64,000 bases of DNA from JAFGPL01 sp963781805 (GCA_963781805.1 CAWAHF010000004.1:1426001-1490000); one strand, 5' to 3'; positions 27,310 through 37,060 are shown, counted from the first letter of the stretch. Translations and numbers: made by a program. The notes: a model not told the origin generated them from the sequence alone.

Positions 27310-27522
27310 GACCTAATCAGTTTCAATTATAAAGATATATAAAATTTCACACAAAAATACATGCCCTTCTCAATTAATCCAGTATGCCTCATTGGGATTT
27401 AATAAATCATCAGATTATCATTTTTAACTTTTAGAAAATACTTTGAATTTTATAGCGTTATTTTTTCAGAGTTTCTGATTTAATAGATAAATTTGTTAGA
27501 AAGGGTGTAGGATACTGATATA

Positions 27523-28200
27523 ATGATTAAACGTTTATTTATAATAATATTTCTGACTGCCGGAATAAATGTATATGCGCAATTAGATTCATCGCATTTA
27601 ATTAAGTATACCCCCGAATTTAAATTCAAGGAGGGTATTTTTGTGAATTTTGAGCAGGTAAAAGCAAACAATCCAATTCCAAAATCAAGAATTCTGACAG
27701 ATGTTGGATATGATGATCCCTATTTTTTCGACCGCATCACCGAAAATAAAAAATTGTACTATTACGATAATTATGGGGTGAAACAGGAAATGTTGGTTAG
27801 TAATATTTGGGGTTATTCCAGAAATGGAGTATTGTATATTGGAATAAACAATGGTTTTTACAGGATTACTATCGTGGGCAGCATATGTCATTTTGTTGCA
27901 AATCTTACTACCACCAATCCAAATTATTATTCTTATCCATATTATAATTATTACGATTATAATCCTTATGGCATGAGCCCTACTGCACGCAACACAACTG
28001 AAATGAGACAATACCTAATCGATTTCAGCACCGGCAGGGTAATGGAGTATGATATCTCAGCAGTGGAAGTATTGTTAATGAAAGATCCTGAACTGCATGA
28101 TGAATTTATGGCTTTGAGAAATAAGAAGAAAAAACAACTTAAATTTCTATATATCAGGAAATTTAATGATAGAAATCCATTGTATTTTCCGAATAATTAA
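27523..28200 (+). CDS. Secreted protein of unknown function, tyrosine-rich loop
   Basis: 225 residues that I do not recognise. It has a clear signal peptide (MIKRLFIIIFLTAGINVYAQ). A mid-region is rich in Tyr/Asn/Pro (YPYYNYYDYNPYG, about residues 145-160). The C-terminus is basic (LRNKKKKQLKF). No cysteines near the mature N-terminus, so not a lipoprotein. It precedes another secreted unknown by 12 bp and the two probably form an operon. Confidence 0.7.
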   Translation: MIKRLFIIIFLTAGINVYAQLDSSHLIKYTPEFKFKEGIFVNFEQVKANNPIPKSRILTDVGYDDPYFFDRITENKKLYYYDNYGVKQEMLVSNIWGYSRNGVLYIGINNGFYRITIVGSICHFVANLTTTNPNYYSYPYYNYYDYNPYGMSPTARNTTEMRQYLIDFSTGRVMEYDISAVEVLLMKDPELHDEFMALRNKKKKQLKFLYIRKFNDRNPLYFPNN

Positions 28201-28212
28201 AAAAAAGTACCT

Positions 28213-29058
28213 ATGAAAAGATTAGTATTTATGTTCCTGTGTTTTACAATGTTGAAGCCATGCTTTTCACAAAGCTATGTGCCATCACGTGAAGATATCA
28301 ATACCTTTTTTACGACCAAAACGCTGGTTGTTTTGGAAGATAATCCACTGCTTGAATACAATATTAATATAAAAGATGTAATGAAACGGGAGTGGACCAT
28401 CACTGAATATGATTTTATCAGTTCGAAGGAATTTGAAGAAATGCGTAAGGATGCGAAATATTCATTTCTGTTAATGACCCAGGTTAGTTTTGAAAATGAT
28501 AAGACAGATGCTCAGTATCGATTTCTGAATCTTTCACTCGGAGGTGATTATTTCCGGTTGAACCAGATGCCCGATATTGCTTCTGTTCCTGTTGCCTATT
28601 TTAATGTTGAAGAAGATAATTATGCATATAAACTGGGAATACTTGTAAGATTTATTCAGAAACATGCCCTGTTGATTAGGGAACACCCGGAAATTTTGTC
28701 TGCAAATGTGCTTAAATATTATAATAAAAATATTAAAGAAATTAAAGATAAAACATTGTACCTGCTTGAAGATGAACTTGCAAAGGATGTCAATTCTGTT
28801 GCAAGAATTAAGAAGATATATCCGTATAAGTTCAAAATTGTAACTAAAGACGAGATAGAACAGGCTATCAAAGACAGACGAGATGAGATCGTCTTTTTGC
28901 ATAAAGTAGGACCGGAAGGCACCAAGATGGATGCGCGTTGCTATAAGATAATTATAGGTGCAGGCGATGCCAATTTCTACTATTTCGATTATCATAAAAT
29001 TAGTGATAAGAACCCGGACGGATTTCTTGCCAGCGATTTTAAGAAACTGGCGAAATAA
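28213..29058 (+). CDS. Secreted protein of unknown function
   Basis: 281 residues, not recognised. A signal peptide ends at KPCFSQ (about residue 20). The rest is a mixed alpha/beta sequence with a helical, lysine-rich middle (about 165-225) and the segment FKIVTKDEIEQAIKDRRDE, which resembles ligand-free soluble folds but gives no motif. It is the second gene of a two-gene unit that ends in a strong terminator. Confidence 0.7.
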   Translation: MKRLVFMFLCFTMLKPCFSQSYVPSREDINTFFTTKTLVVLEDNPLLEYNINIKDVMKREWTITEYDFISSKEFEEMRKDAKYSFLLMTQVSFENDKTDAQYRFLNLSLGGDYFRLNQMPDIASVPVAYFNVEEDNYAYKLGILVRFIQKHALLIREHPEILSANVLKYYNKNIKEIKDKTLYLLEDELAKDVNSVARIKKIYPYKFKIVTKDEIEQAIKDRRDEIVFLHKVGPEGTKMDARCYKIIIGAGDANFYYFDYHKISDKNPDGFLASDFKKLAK

Positions 29059-29080
29059 CCATGCACAAAAAAATTTTAAC

Positions 29081-29116
29081 ATCCGGTAATCTAATTCCAA
29101 TGCCGGATTTTTTTTA
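29081..29116 (+). terminator. Rho-independent terminator after the secreted-protein pair
   Basis: ATCCGG (29081-29086) pairs with CCGGAT (29103-29108), followed by an eight-T tract; an A-rich stretch lies upstream. It starts 22 bp after the stop codon. Confidence 0.75.
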
Positions 29117-29211
29117 TTTCGCTTAAGAGACATTATAAAATAAAATAGAAATTGCTTTCAACTAACGAAATCAATTTTTTCCGGGGTGTGAATAACTTAA
29201 GAAATAGTTTT

Positions 29212-29242
29212 TTGTCTTTCACATCAATAATATTTATCTTAG
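29212..29242 (+). promoter_or_regulatory. Candidate promoter of the TPR gene
   Basis: TTG (29212-29214) and TATCTTAG (29235-29242) are 20 bp apart, close to the Bacteroidota -33/-7 pattern with one mismatch. The start codon at 29267 follows 24 bp later. Confidence 0.35.
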
Positions 29243-29266
29243 ATGGATTATAAATTTACCAGGTAA

Positions 29267-29995
29267 ATGAGATATGTGTTAATCCTATCATTTTCAATTT
29301 TCGTTGCATATGGTTCTCATGCCCAGTCAAAGACCGAGATGTTTTTAACCGAAGCCGGAACGTATCTTAAAAATGCGCAATATGATGTAGCGCTCGGTAA
29401 AATTCAGGAGGTACTAAAACTTGAACCCGGGAATAAAGAAGCTTTGCAAATGCAGATTAATGTGTATTATTTGCAGGATGATTATAAAGAAGCGTATAGC
29501 CTTGTTGAAAAAGCACTGGACAAATACCCTGATGAAAGTGAATTTTACTATCAGCGCGGACTCATTTACATTGGGCGCCAAAAGTATGAGAAAGCTGTGG
29601 ATGACTTTAATAAAGTAATTAGCATGAACGGGACAGACCTCTATAAAGTCTATCTGAACAGGGGCATCGCAAATATGAACATGATGGAATATGAACGTGC
29701 TACAGAAGACTTTTCGAAGTCAATTGATCTAAACGGAAATAATGCCAGCGCTTATCATACTCGCGGAATGTTAAATTATCAATTGAAAGATTATAATGCT
29801 TCTGTAAAAGATTTTAAGAAAGCCCTGGAAATAAATAGCGATAATCCGGAAACCAGCTTTAATTTGGGAATGTCTTATTTCAGGCTTGAAGACCTTGACA
29901 ATGCATGCCCTTATTTTCAAAAAGCGTGTAAAGAAGGAAACGTTAATGCCTGCAAAATGGTACTCATGGAGTGTGCTAAAAATCTCCCGAAATAA
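29267..29995 (+). CDS. Secreted TPR-repeat protein
   Basis: 242 residues. A signal peptide (ending about SHAQ, residue 19) is followed by five to six tetratricopeptide repeats, e.g. EALQMQINVYYLQDDYKEA, SEFYYQRGLIYIGRQKYEKA, SAYHTRGMLNYQLKDYNA and ETSFNLGMSYFRLEDLDNA. The C-terminus has three cysteines (ACPYFQKACKEGNVNACKM), reminiscent of Sel1/TPR ends in Bacteroidota. A periplasmic protein-interaction scaffold is likely; partner unknown. Confidence 0.85.
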   Translation: MRYVLILSFSIFVAYGSHAQSKTEMFLTEAGTYLKNAQYDVALGKIQEVLKLEPGNKEALQMQINVYYLQDDYKEAYSLVEKALDKYPDESEFYYQRGLIYIGRQKYEKAVDDFNKVISMNGTDLYKVYLNRGIANMNMMEYERATEDFSKSIDLNGNNASAYHTRGMLNYQLKDYNASVKDFKKALEINSDNPETSFNLGMSYFRLEDLDNACPYFQKACKEGNVNACKMVLMECAKNLPK

Positions 29996-30061
29996 TCTCC
30001 CCCAAATATTCATCATTATTAGACTATTTTTATAATTCATTTATAATTCAGGGAGTTTTTA

Positions 30062-30069
30062 TAATTTTG
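30062..30069 (+). promoter_or_regulatory. Candidate -7 box of the glycosyltransferase gene
   Basis: TAATTTTG fits TAnnTTTG exactly and lies 22 bp before the ATG at 30092. No clear -33 TTG is found at the right distance, so support is limited. Confidence 0.3.
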
Positions 30070-30091
30070 AAACCTTTTCTAATCCTAATGC

Positions 30092-32062
30092 ATGGATCTT
30101 TCGGTAATCATAGTTAATTACAACGTTAAATTTTTTCTTGAACAGTGCCTGCATTCTGTTTTTAACTCTTTGAAAGGGCTTAAGGGCGAAGTTTTTGTAG
30201 TTGACAACAATTCGGTGGATGGTTCATGTCAGATGGTTCGTGAAAAATTTCCGCAGGTTGTTCTGATTGAAAACAAAGGAAATGTAGGTTTTGCCAGGGC
30301 AAATAATCAGGGCATCAATATAGCAAAAGGAAAATATGTTCTTATCCTAAATCCTGATACAGTGGTTGAGGAAGAGACATTTGAAAAATGTCTCCGCTTT
30401 ATGGATGAGCATCCCGATGCAGGAAGCCTTGGTGTTAAAATGATAGATGGAAAAGGAAAATTTTTACCCGAATCAAAAAGATCTTTACCAACTCCGGTTG
30501 TTGCCTTTTATAAAGTTTTTGGTCTGGCTGCACTTTTCCCAAAATCGAAAATATTTGGCAAATACCACCTTGGCTATCTCGACAAAGAAAAGATAAACGA
30601 AGTGGAAGTACTGCCCGGGGCATTTATACTGGTTCGAAAAAAATTATTGGATCAAATCGGTGGACTGGACGAAGATTACTTTATGTACGGGGAGGATATT
30701 GATTTGTCTTACAGGATAATACTGGCAGGTTATAAAAATTATTATTTCCCCGAAACCACAATTATTCATTATAAAGGTGAAAGCACCAAGAAGAGCAGTA
30801 TAAATTATGTCATGGTTTTTTACAGAGCTATGATAATCTTTGCCCGAAAACACTTTACAAAAAATAATGCCCGATATTTTAGTTTCCTCATTAATATTGC
30901 TATTTATCTGCGTGCTGCAATCTCCCTTCTAAGACGTTTTATTATCAATTCCATCAATCCGTTACTGAATATTATTTTTATATACCTGGGTTTCTATTTC
31001 TTTTTACCCTACTGGGAGAATTACATTTTCAACAGCAATGGTTCCTACCCTTTAGCATATCTTCATTTTGTTGTGCCATCCTATATTCTTATCTGGATTG
31101 TCTCGATATACTTAACCGGCGGATACGAAAAACATATCAAGACTGGAAATCTGGTAAGAGGAATATTAATTGGTTCACTATTAATCCTTGTAATTTATGC
31201 CTTGTTGCCTGAATACTTCAGGTTTTCAAGAGCTTTAATCGTTTTGGGAACAATTTGGGCTTTAATTTCAACAATTAGCATACGACTGTTGTTAAGTATT
31301 ATCAACAAAGAAAACTTTAAAATTGAAATTTTTAAAGAAAGAAAACGGATAATCATTGTGGGAGATAAATCGGAAAGCAAAAGAGTATATTCAATCCTGG
31401 AACAGACGCATATTAAACCAGAACTTGTCGGAACGGTTTACCCCGATATCAGAAAGTCAAACGGGGGATTTATCGGCAACATTTCTCAGATAGAAGAAAT
31501 CGTTTCCATTAATAAGGTCGATGAAATTATTTTTTGTTCGAAGAGTATGAGTTCACAGGATATTATCAATGCAATGTTGCATTTTACCAGCGCCGATGTG
31601 GATTTTAAAATTGCTGCACCTGAAAGCTTTTCGATAATAGGAAGCAATTCGATTAATACTGCAGGCGATTTATATGTATTGAACTTTAATGCTATTTCAA
31701 GGAGCATCAATCAGAGAAGAAAACGTTTTTTTGATCTTTCGGTCTCTGTTCTTTTTATAATAATAAGCCCGGTACTGGCATTAATGGTAAGACATCCTGT
31801 TGAAATGATAAAAAATTTATTCCGGGTAATTTTCAACAAATATTCTTTAATCGGGTATCATGAGGGATTTAAGAATGGTGCAGGTAAATTGCCCTTTCTG
31901 AAAAAAGGAATTCTTACCCCTGTGGATGCGATCGAACCCGAGATTGTGGATGAATCGGTAGTGGAAAAAATGAATATGCTCTATGCCAAAGATTATAAAA
32001 TCAGAAATGATATTAACATTCTGTATAAGGGTATTCGAAAACTTGGACGAAAATTAGTCTGA
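30092..32062 (+). CDS. GT2 glycosyltransferase fused to a degenerate polyprenyl sugar-phosphate transferase-like region
   Basis: 656 residues. Residues 1-260 are a GT2 rhamnosyl-type transferase (LSVIIVNYNVKFFLEQCL, VVDNNSVDGS, LILNPDTVVEE, MYGEDIDLSYRI). Then come five hydrophobic helices (about 265-405) and a Rossmann-like domain (RIIIVGDKSESKRVYSIL, about 420-540), as in WbaP/WcaJ-type transferases. The final part begins like their catalytic domain (RRKRFFDLSVSVLFIIISP) and ends like it (KNDI-type NDINILYKGIRKL). The central catalytic block with the Asp-Glu pair and KFRTM-type motif is missing. GT2 activity is likely; the second activity is probably lost. Cell-surface glycan assembly is the expected role. 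The E2 gene starts 15 bp downstream. Confidence 0.82.
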   Translation: MDLSVIIVNYNVKFFLEQCLHSVFNSLKGLKGEVFVVDNNSVDGSCQMVREKFPQVVLIENKGNVGFARANNQGINIAKGKYVLILNPDTVVEEETFEKCLRFMDEHPDAGSLGVKMIDGKGKFLPESKRSLPTPVVAFYKVFGLAALFPKSKIFGKYHLGYLDKEKINEVEVLPGAFILVRKKLLDQIGGLDEDYFMYGEDIDLSYRIILAGYKNYYFPETTIIHYKGESTKKSSINYVMVFYRAMIIFARKHFTKNNARYFSFLINIAIYLRAAISLLRRFIINSINPLLNIIFIYLGFYFFLPYWENYIFNSNGSYPLAYLHFVVPSYILIWIVSIYLTGGYEKHIKTGNLVRGILIGSLLILVIYALLPEYFRFSRALIVLGTIWALISTISIRLLLSIINKENFKIEIFKERKRIIIVGDKSESKRVYSILEQTHIKPELVGTVYPDIRKSNGGFIGNISQIEEIVSINKVDEIIFCSKSMSSQDIINAMLHFTSADVDFKIAAPESFSIIGSNSINTAGDLYVLNFNAISRSINQRRKRFFDLSVSVLFIIISPVLALMVRHPVEMIKNLFRVIFNKYSLIGYHEGFKNGAGKLPFLKKGILTPVDAIEPEIVDESVVEKMNMLYAKDYKIRNDINILYKGIRKLGRKLV

Positions 32063-32077
32063 CAATTAATTGTTAAA

Positions 32078-33406
32078 ATGGCCAGATTTGAGTTAAAACT
32101 TCCTGCTATGGGCGAGGGAATCATTGAGGCAACCATAACCAAATGGTTTGTCCGCGAAGGAGAAAAGTTAGATGAAGATTCTGCTCTCGTAGAAGTTGCA
32201 ACCGATAAAGTTGATTCTGAAATACCTTCGCCGGTATCAGGAACGCTGCAAAAAATTGTGTACAAAGAGGGAGAAATTCCAAAGGTTGGTGAAGTAATAG
32301 CCATCATTTTAACAGCTAAAGAAAATACATCTTATGAACCTGAAGAATTAACAGAACTTTCTGATTCTGAATTTCCAGCTGAAACAAATTCAGAAATATC
32401 AGCAGAACCCTCTCCGGAAGAAACAGTTGTGTTGGAAGAAAACGATTCAGATCAGGTGCAACGTAAACAGGACAATCGCTATCTTTCTCCATTTATAAAA
32501 AATATGGCCGTACAACGGGGGATCTCCACGGATGAACTACTACTGATAAAGGGAACAGGAGAGGATGACCGTTTAACTAAAGACGACTTAAACAAATATA
32601 TTCTTTCTGGAAGACTTTACCGACATGCTTCGAAAAAGGTGGCACAACAAAAAATCGCTGAATCATCATTTGTTCAACAGGAAGTATCAACGAGTGACAT
32701 TGGAGAAGTAATTGAAATGGATCGTGTTCGAAAACTGATTGCTGACAACATGCTGAAATCTAAAAAAACTGCTCCGCACGTTACTTCCTTTATCGAAGCC
32801 GACGTAACAGAATTAGTGACCTGGAGAGAAAAAATCAAGAAACCGTTTATTGAGAAAGAAGGTGTGAATCTTACGTATACAGCTTTAATCACAAGCATTG
32901 TAGCCAAAGCCCTTAAAGATTTTCCGCGAATAAATTCATCGGTGGATGGGGATAAAATTCTTATAAAAAAAGAAATAAATATTGGTATAGCCACCGCACT
33001 TACAAATGGGAATCTGGTGGTCGCAGTAATTAAGCAGGCAGATAAGGAAAACTTAAGGGGACTTGCTCATAAAATCAGCGATTTAACACAACGGGCAAGA
33101 GAAAACAAACTTCAACCCACCGAAATAAAAGGAAGTACATTTACCATAACAAATATCGGCCAATATAACAGTCTCACCGGAACACCGATCATTAATCTTC
33201 CCGAAGTAGCAATCCTTGCAGTTGGAACCATCAAAAAGAAACCTGCAGTTGTAACTATACAAAACGGATTAGGTGTGGGTATCCGCGACATCGTTGTTTT
33301 ATCCTTAACCTACGATCATCGCATTATTGATGGAGCTTTGGGCGGTAGTTTCCTGAACCAGGTAGCACAGAATCTCGAAAATTTTGAAACTTCGGGAGTT
33401 TTATAA
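32078..33406 (+). CDS. Dihydrolipoamide acyltransferase (E2) of a 2-oxoacid dehydrogenase complex
   Basis: 442 residues. N-terminal lipoyl domain with the lipoylated lysine in ATDKVDSEI (about 43), an acidic/Ser/Pro linker (90-125), a peripheral E1/E3-binding domain (YLSPFIKNMAVQRGIS...RLTKDDLNKYI, about 135-175) and a catalytic domain (200-442) ending with the active-site motif LTYDHRIIDGALGG. Most like branched-chain or pyruvate-type E2. No E1 or E3 gene is adjacent, so the complex is assembled from dispersed loci. Probably co-transcribed with the upstream glycosyltransferase. Confidence 0.93.
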   Translation: MARFELKLPAMGEGIIEATITKWFVREGEKLDEDSALVEVATDKVDSEIPSPVSGTLQKIVYKEGEIPKVGEVIAIILTAKENTSYEPEELTELSDSEFPAETNSEISAEPSPEETVVLEENDSDQVQRKQDNRYLSPFIKNMAVQRGISTDELLLIKGTGEDDRLTKDDLNKYILSGRLYRHASKKVAQQKIAESSFVQQEVSTSDIGEVIEMDRVRKLIADNMLKSKKTAPHVTSFIEADVTELVTWREKIKKPFIEKEGVNLTYTALITSIVAKALKDFPRINSSVDGDKILIKKEINIGIATALTNGNLVVAVIKQADKENLRGLAHKISDLTQRARENKLQPTEIKGSTFTITNIGQYNSLTGTPIINLPEVAILAVGTIKKKPAVVTIQNGLGVGIRDIVVLSLTYDHRIIDGALGGSFLNQVAQNLENFETSGVL

Positions 33407-33760
33407 AACAATCTTATATTGAATTAATTATAAATAGTTGTATTTCTGCAATTAACAAATTAAATCTTCCAGGATAAAATTATAATCCGCGGTTAGTTAT
33501 TAACAAATATTTCTTATCTGTTTGCAATTGAACCCTTAGGTATTTATAATTTTTAGTTAACTTGCTATTGCATACAAGACTATAATTGGGGGAACTAATT
33601 CAGGCTTCGCCTGAAAATTTTTAGTGAATTATTTTATAATATATACATTCAGATATCATCGAATGTTATTACATAAGAGTCAGTTGATTATTTGAATAGT
33701 AGAATTATTCATTGCTATACAATATTTTTATTAAATTTGTTTAAATCAAATATCTGGTAT
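33407..33760. other. Intergenic region with hairpin and promoter candidate
   Basis: 354 bp, AT-rich. It holds the 17-bp perfect hairpin TTCAGGC-TTC-GCCTGAA at 33599-33615, followed by A/T-rich DNA; this could be a weak terminator or a dispersed repeat. An exact -7 box TAAATTTG lies at 33732-33739 with ATTG 17-18 bp upstream. The box lies downstream of TTG 33692 and thus favours ATG 33761 as the start of the next gene. Confidence 0.5.
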
Positions 33761-36700
33761 ATGAGAGGAGAAAGAGAATCAGGAAGATATATTTTTAGTA
33801 TCATCCTAGCGCTTTTTTTTAGCAATTTGCTAATTGCACAACCACAAAGTGACTCTAAAGATATGTTTCTGGAAGCAGAATCTTATTTTCTCTTTGAAGA
33901 ATATACAGATGCTCTTCCTCTTTATCAAAAAATTCTTCGTTTAGAACCAGATAATTACAATATCTGTTATAAAATTGGAATCTGTTATCTGAACGATCCG
34001 TATCAAAAACAAAAATCAATTCAATACCTCGAAAAAGCTATTCAGGGTATTAGTAAAAACTATAAAGAAAACTCATATAAAGAAAAACAGGCCCCACCCG
34101 ATGCTTATTTTTACCTGGGTAATGCCTATAGGGTAAATAACAAGCTTAAGGATGCAATTAAAATTTATAAGCATTTTAAAGAAATTCTTGATCCTGTTGT
34201 ATATGATGTTTCGATAGTTGACAAACAGATAAAAGCTTGCGAAATTGCAATTACGGTTGAGAAGAGACCCAATTATATCGTAAAACAAAATCTGGGAGAT
34301 GATATTAATTCAAGATTTGCTGAGATAAATCCATTGGTCTCCGGCGATGAAAGTACACTCGTATTTACCAAAAAACTTCAATTCTACGATGCCGTCTTTT
34401 ATTCAAAAAAAGAAAATGGAAAATGGGGCTATCCAATAAATCTGACCCCCTCATTTGAATTGGACGGCAATTCCTATTGTACAGGATTATCTTGGGATGG
34501 TTCGGAGTTATTTGTGTACAGAAGCGATGGTTTTGACGGGAATATTTATTATAGTTACAAAACAGCTGATAAATGGACAAAACTTGAAAAACTGAATGAT
34601 AATATCAATACAAAATATTGGGAATCTCATGCTTCCCTTTCGCCCGATGGCAAAACGCTCTATTTTACCAGCAACAGAAAAGGAGGTTATGGAGGACTTG
34701 ATATTTATACCTCAAAACGTTCAGGTAAAACAGATTGGGGAGTACCTGTCAACCTGGGACCTGTTATAAATTCTGAGTATAATGAAGATACACCGTTTCT
34801 GACCGGCGATGGAAAAACCATTTATTTTAGTTCACAAGGACATTACAACATGGGTGGATTTGATATATTCTATTCCACATTACTGGATAATGGCAACTGG
34901 GCAAAGCCTGTAAATGCCGGATATCCAATAAACACCACCAGTGATGATTTGTTCTTTGTCCCGGTAAAAATGGGTGAATATGCCTATTATTCTATGTTTG
35001 ATCCTGATAATGGTTATGGGCTGGACGATATTTACAGATTAGAAATCTATTCGGATCTTCATCCCAGGAAATTTATTCTCAAGGGTCTTGCACTCAAAGA
35101 TGATAAGATAAAGGGAAATTATAACGAGATGGCTGTTAAGCTAATCGACAAAAAAACAAATAAAGTCTTTAGCGAAACCGAAATAAATAACGACGGTACC
35201 TATAGCATGAATGCACAATCTGGCAGTTTTGATCTGGTTATTTCGGGTAAGGGAATAGATGAAAGTCGTGAAAATCTGACCATACCCGTGGCGCTCGATT
35301 CTGATATTTATACACATGAAACCAAATTAACAGCAATTACTGAGATTGCTCCTACTGAACCAGAAGTAAACATTCCGGAACAACAGTTGCCAAAACTCGA
35401 AATTGAAACCGAAAATTACTCGGTCACTTCTTCAGAACCAATAGCAATTAAGCTGAATGTTGATAAAAATTCTTCATTGGATTTGAGTATTTATTGCAAT
35501 GATACAATTCTCAAAGAAGAACACTTCGACATGAACCGGAAAAGATTTGTATATTTTTATAAACCCAAACCGGGATCAAATCTTCTTGAATTCACCCTTT
35601 CAGACAAAGAAGGAGATTCAATAACCAAAAAAGTGGTTATTGAATATACTCCGGAAATTCAGGAGCCAGTGTCTGAAACTCCTTCCGAAATTTCTATGAA
35701 AACTTCAGAATCATACAAATACCTTTCTGAAATGAGTAGTGGAAACCTAAAGAAGTATCTTGAGAACCTGGATTTCGATAAAAATTATATTAATTCAACC
35801 TCAGCGCTTTATGAGCATTTAATAAAGGAAATGCCCGGAAATTCTTATACGCTGGCAGACATAGATAATCTCTTTATTAATTATCTGGCTCAAAAATCTC
35901 TTGAAAGTTTCGTAGGTGAATTAATATATCCTTCTCCGGATAAAATGAAAAACTATCTCACCAATCTTAACCTTGATTCTGCCGGAATTAATTTTCCTGA
36001 AAAACTGATAGATTACCTGTTTAATGAGTTGGGTAAAAAACCTTATACTCTTGATGAACTCAACTATTCCCTTACGTCAATAGGTGCAAAAAACACAGGA
36101 AATATCGAAGATTATCTGGATGTACTTAATGCCAATTCGGATGAAAATATGCGTTTTGTATTACGCAGGCTTAAATCTAACATTGAAAATTTCTCAGAGC
36201 CTTTTCAATTGACCAGATTTCTGTTTTCAAATATTGGTGAAGACCAATATTCGTTAGACGATGCACGGCAACTGATGAATGAATTATCTTCAAATTTTGA
36301 TGTCAATTTCCTATATCAAAGCATGTTATTCGATGCCAAAGACTCACTTAGAAAAACTCTTTCAGAACTAAATCTTTATACCGAAAAGATTCAAAATTCA
36401 AAAGAGCTGTTACAATATCTTTGGGCAAATGCTGCCGAAAAGGGATATTCCGTTAAGGATATTATTGATCTCGTTGAATATATCAAAGCAAATTCTGACA
36501 AAAATCTGGAACTGTTCAGGCAACATCTTGCAAAATTTGCATCAGGAAATCTGAAAGCCGTTATTCAATCGCTTGACCTGAAGGAAAAGAATATCTCCAC
36601 TTTCGCTGATCTGTTAAATTATCTCATTAATACGTCCAAATTTCATAATTATAACAGAGAAACAGTTTACAAATTGTTGCTGGATATAATCAATGCTGAT

Positions 36701-37051
36701 AACCTGGGAGAATTTGTTCAAATGCTCAAGAAACATGCAGGACTTGAAATTACTCAGACGCTTGAAAGTCTTGATATGAGCCAGTTCTCTTCCCCGTATG
36801 AACTTATTCAGCACCTGATTGGATATACCGATAAATATAAATTTACCGAACAAGACATTCTTAACCTGTTACTTAAGCTGGTTTTAGATAAAGGATTTGG
36901 TTCGGAAAACCAGGAAGCCAATATTGCTACAGTTAAAAAGCCAAACCACATGCAATTTTGGACCACCCTGGTGCTGGTAAATGCATTGCTAATCCTTTTA
37001 ATTATTATTTTAATTGTTAGAAGAAAGAAAAAGAAATCGTCAAAAACTTAA
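33761..37051 (+). CDS. TPR-PD40 propeller protein with six novel helical repeats and C-terminal TM anchor
   Basis: 1096 residues. Signal peptide (to about LLIAQ), TPRs (25-170; YNICYKIGICYLNDP and APPDAYFYLGNAYRVNNKL), PD40/WD40-like propeller (185-440; SSQGHYNMGGFDIFYS), a carboxypeptidase-regulatory-like domain (about 447-540) and an Ig-like beta domain (about 560-645). Six tandem repeats of about 66 residues follow (about 655-1047), each with a core like LxxLxL then LLxYL then YSLxDI. A terminal TM helix (WTTLVLVNALLILLIIILIV) ends in RRKKKKSSKT. The basic tail suggests an inner-membrane anchor with the bulk in the periplasm. First of five paralogues here. ATG 33761 is chosen over TTG 33692 because it starts the signal peptide. 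Confidence 0.85.
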   Translation: MRGERESGRYIFSIILALFFSNLLIAQPQSDSKDMFLEAESYFLFEEYTDALPLYQKILRLEPDNYNICYKIGICYLNDPYQKQKSIQYLEKAIQGISKNYKENSYKEKQAPPDAYFYLGNAYRVNNKLKDAIKIYKHFKEILDPVVYDVSIVDKQIKACEIAITVEKRPNYIVKQNLGDDINSRFAEINPLVSGDESTLVFTKKLQFYDAVFYSKKENGKWGYPINLTPSFELDGNSYCTGLSWDGSELFVYRSDGFDGNIYYSYKTADKWTKLEKLNDNINTKYWESHASLSPDGKTLYFTSNRKGGYGGLDIYTSKRSGKTDWGVPVNLGPVINSEYNEDTPFLTGDGKTIYFSSQGHYNMGGFDIFYSTLLDNGNWAKPVNAGYPINTTSDDLFFVPVKMGEYAYYSMFDPDNGYGLDDIYRLEIYSDLHPRKFILKGLALKDDKIKGNYNEMAVKLIDKKTNKVFSETEINNDGTYSMNAQSGSFDLVISGKGIDESRENLTIPVALDSDIYTHETKLTAITEIAPTEPEVNIPEQQLPKLEIETENYSVTSSEPIAIKLNVDKNSSLDLSIYCNDTILKEEHFDMNRKRFVYFYKPKPGSNLLEFTLSDKEGDSITKKVVIEYTPEIQEPVSETPSEISMKTSESYKYLSEMSSGNLKKYLENLDFDKNYINSTSALYEHLIKEMPGNSYTLADIDNLFINYLAQKSLESFVGELIYPSPDKMKNYLTNLNLDSAGINFPEKLIDYLFNELGKKPYTLDELNYSLTSIGAKNTGNIEDYLDVLNANSDENMRFVLRRLKSNIENFSEPFQLTRFLFSNIGEDQYSLDDARQLMNELSSNFDVNFLYQSMLFDAKDSLRKTLSELNLYTEKIQNSKELLQYLWANAAEKGYSVKDIIDLVEYIKANSDKNLELFRQHLAKFASGNLKAVIQSLDLKEKNISTFADLLNYLINTSKFHNYNRETVYKLLLDIINADNLGEFVQMLKKHAGLEITQTLESLDMSQFSSPYELIQHLIGYTDKYKFTEQDILNLLLKLVLDKGFGSENQEANIATVKKPNHMQFWTTLVLVNALLILLIIILIVRRKKKKSSKT
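35731..36905 (+). repeat. Coding region for six ~66-residue tandem helical repeats
   Basis: The repeats begin approximately at MSSGNLKKYLENLDF, YPSPDKMKNYLTNLNL, ANSDENMRFVLRRLKS, FDAKDSLRKTLSELNL, FASGNLKAVIQSLDL and KKHAGLEITQTLESLDM. Each continues to an LLxYL-type helix and a YSLxDI-type helix. Sequences are diverged at DNA level, so duplication is old. I do not recognise this repeat as a named family. Confidence 0.75.
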
Positions 37052-37060
37052 AACAGAAGT

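Noticed and set aside
33599..33615. Strong terminator for the E2 gene
   Set aside because: The hairpin is perfect but about 190 bp after the stop and lacks a T-run; kept only as a structural note.
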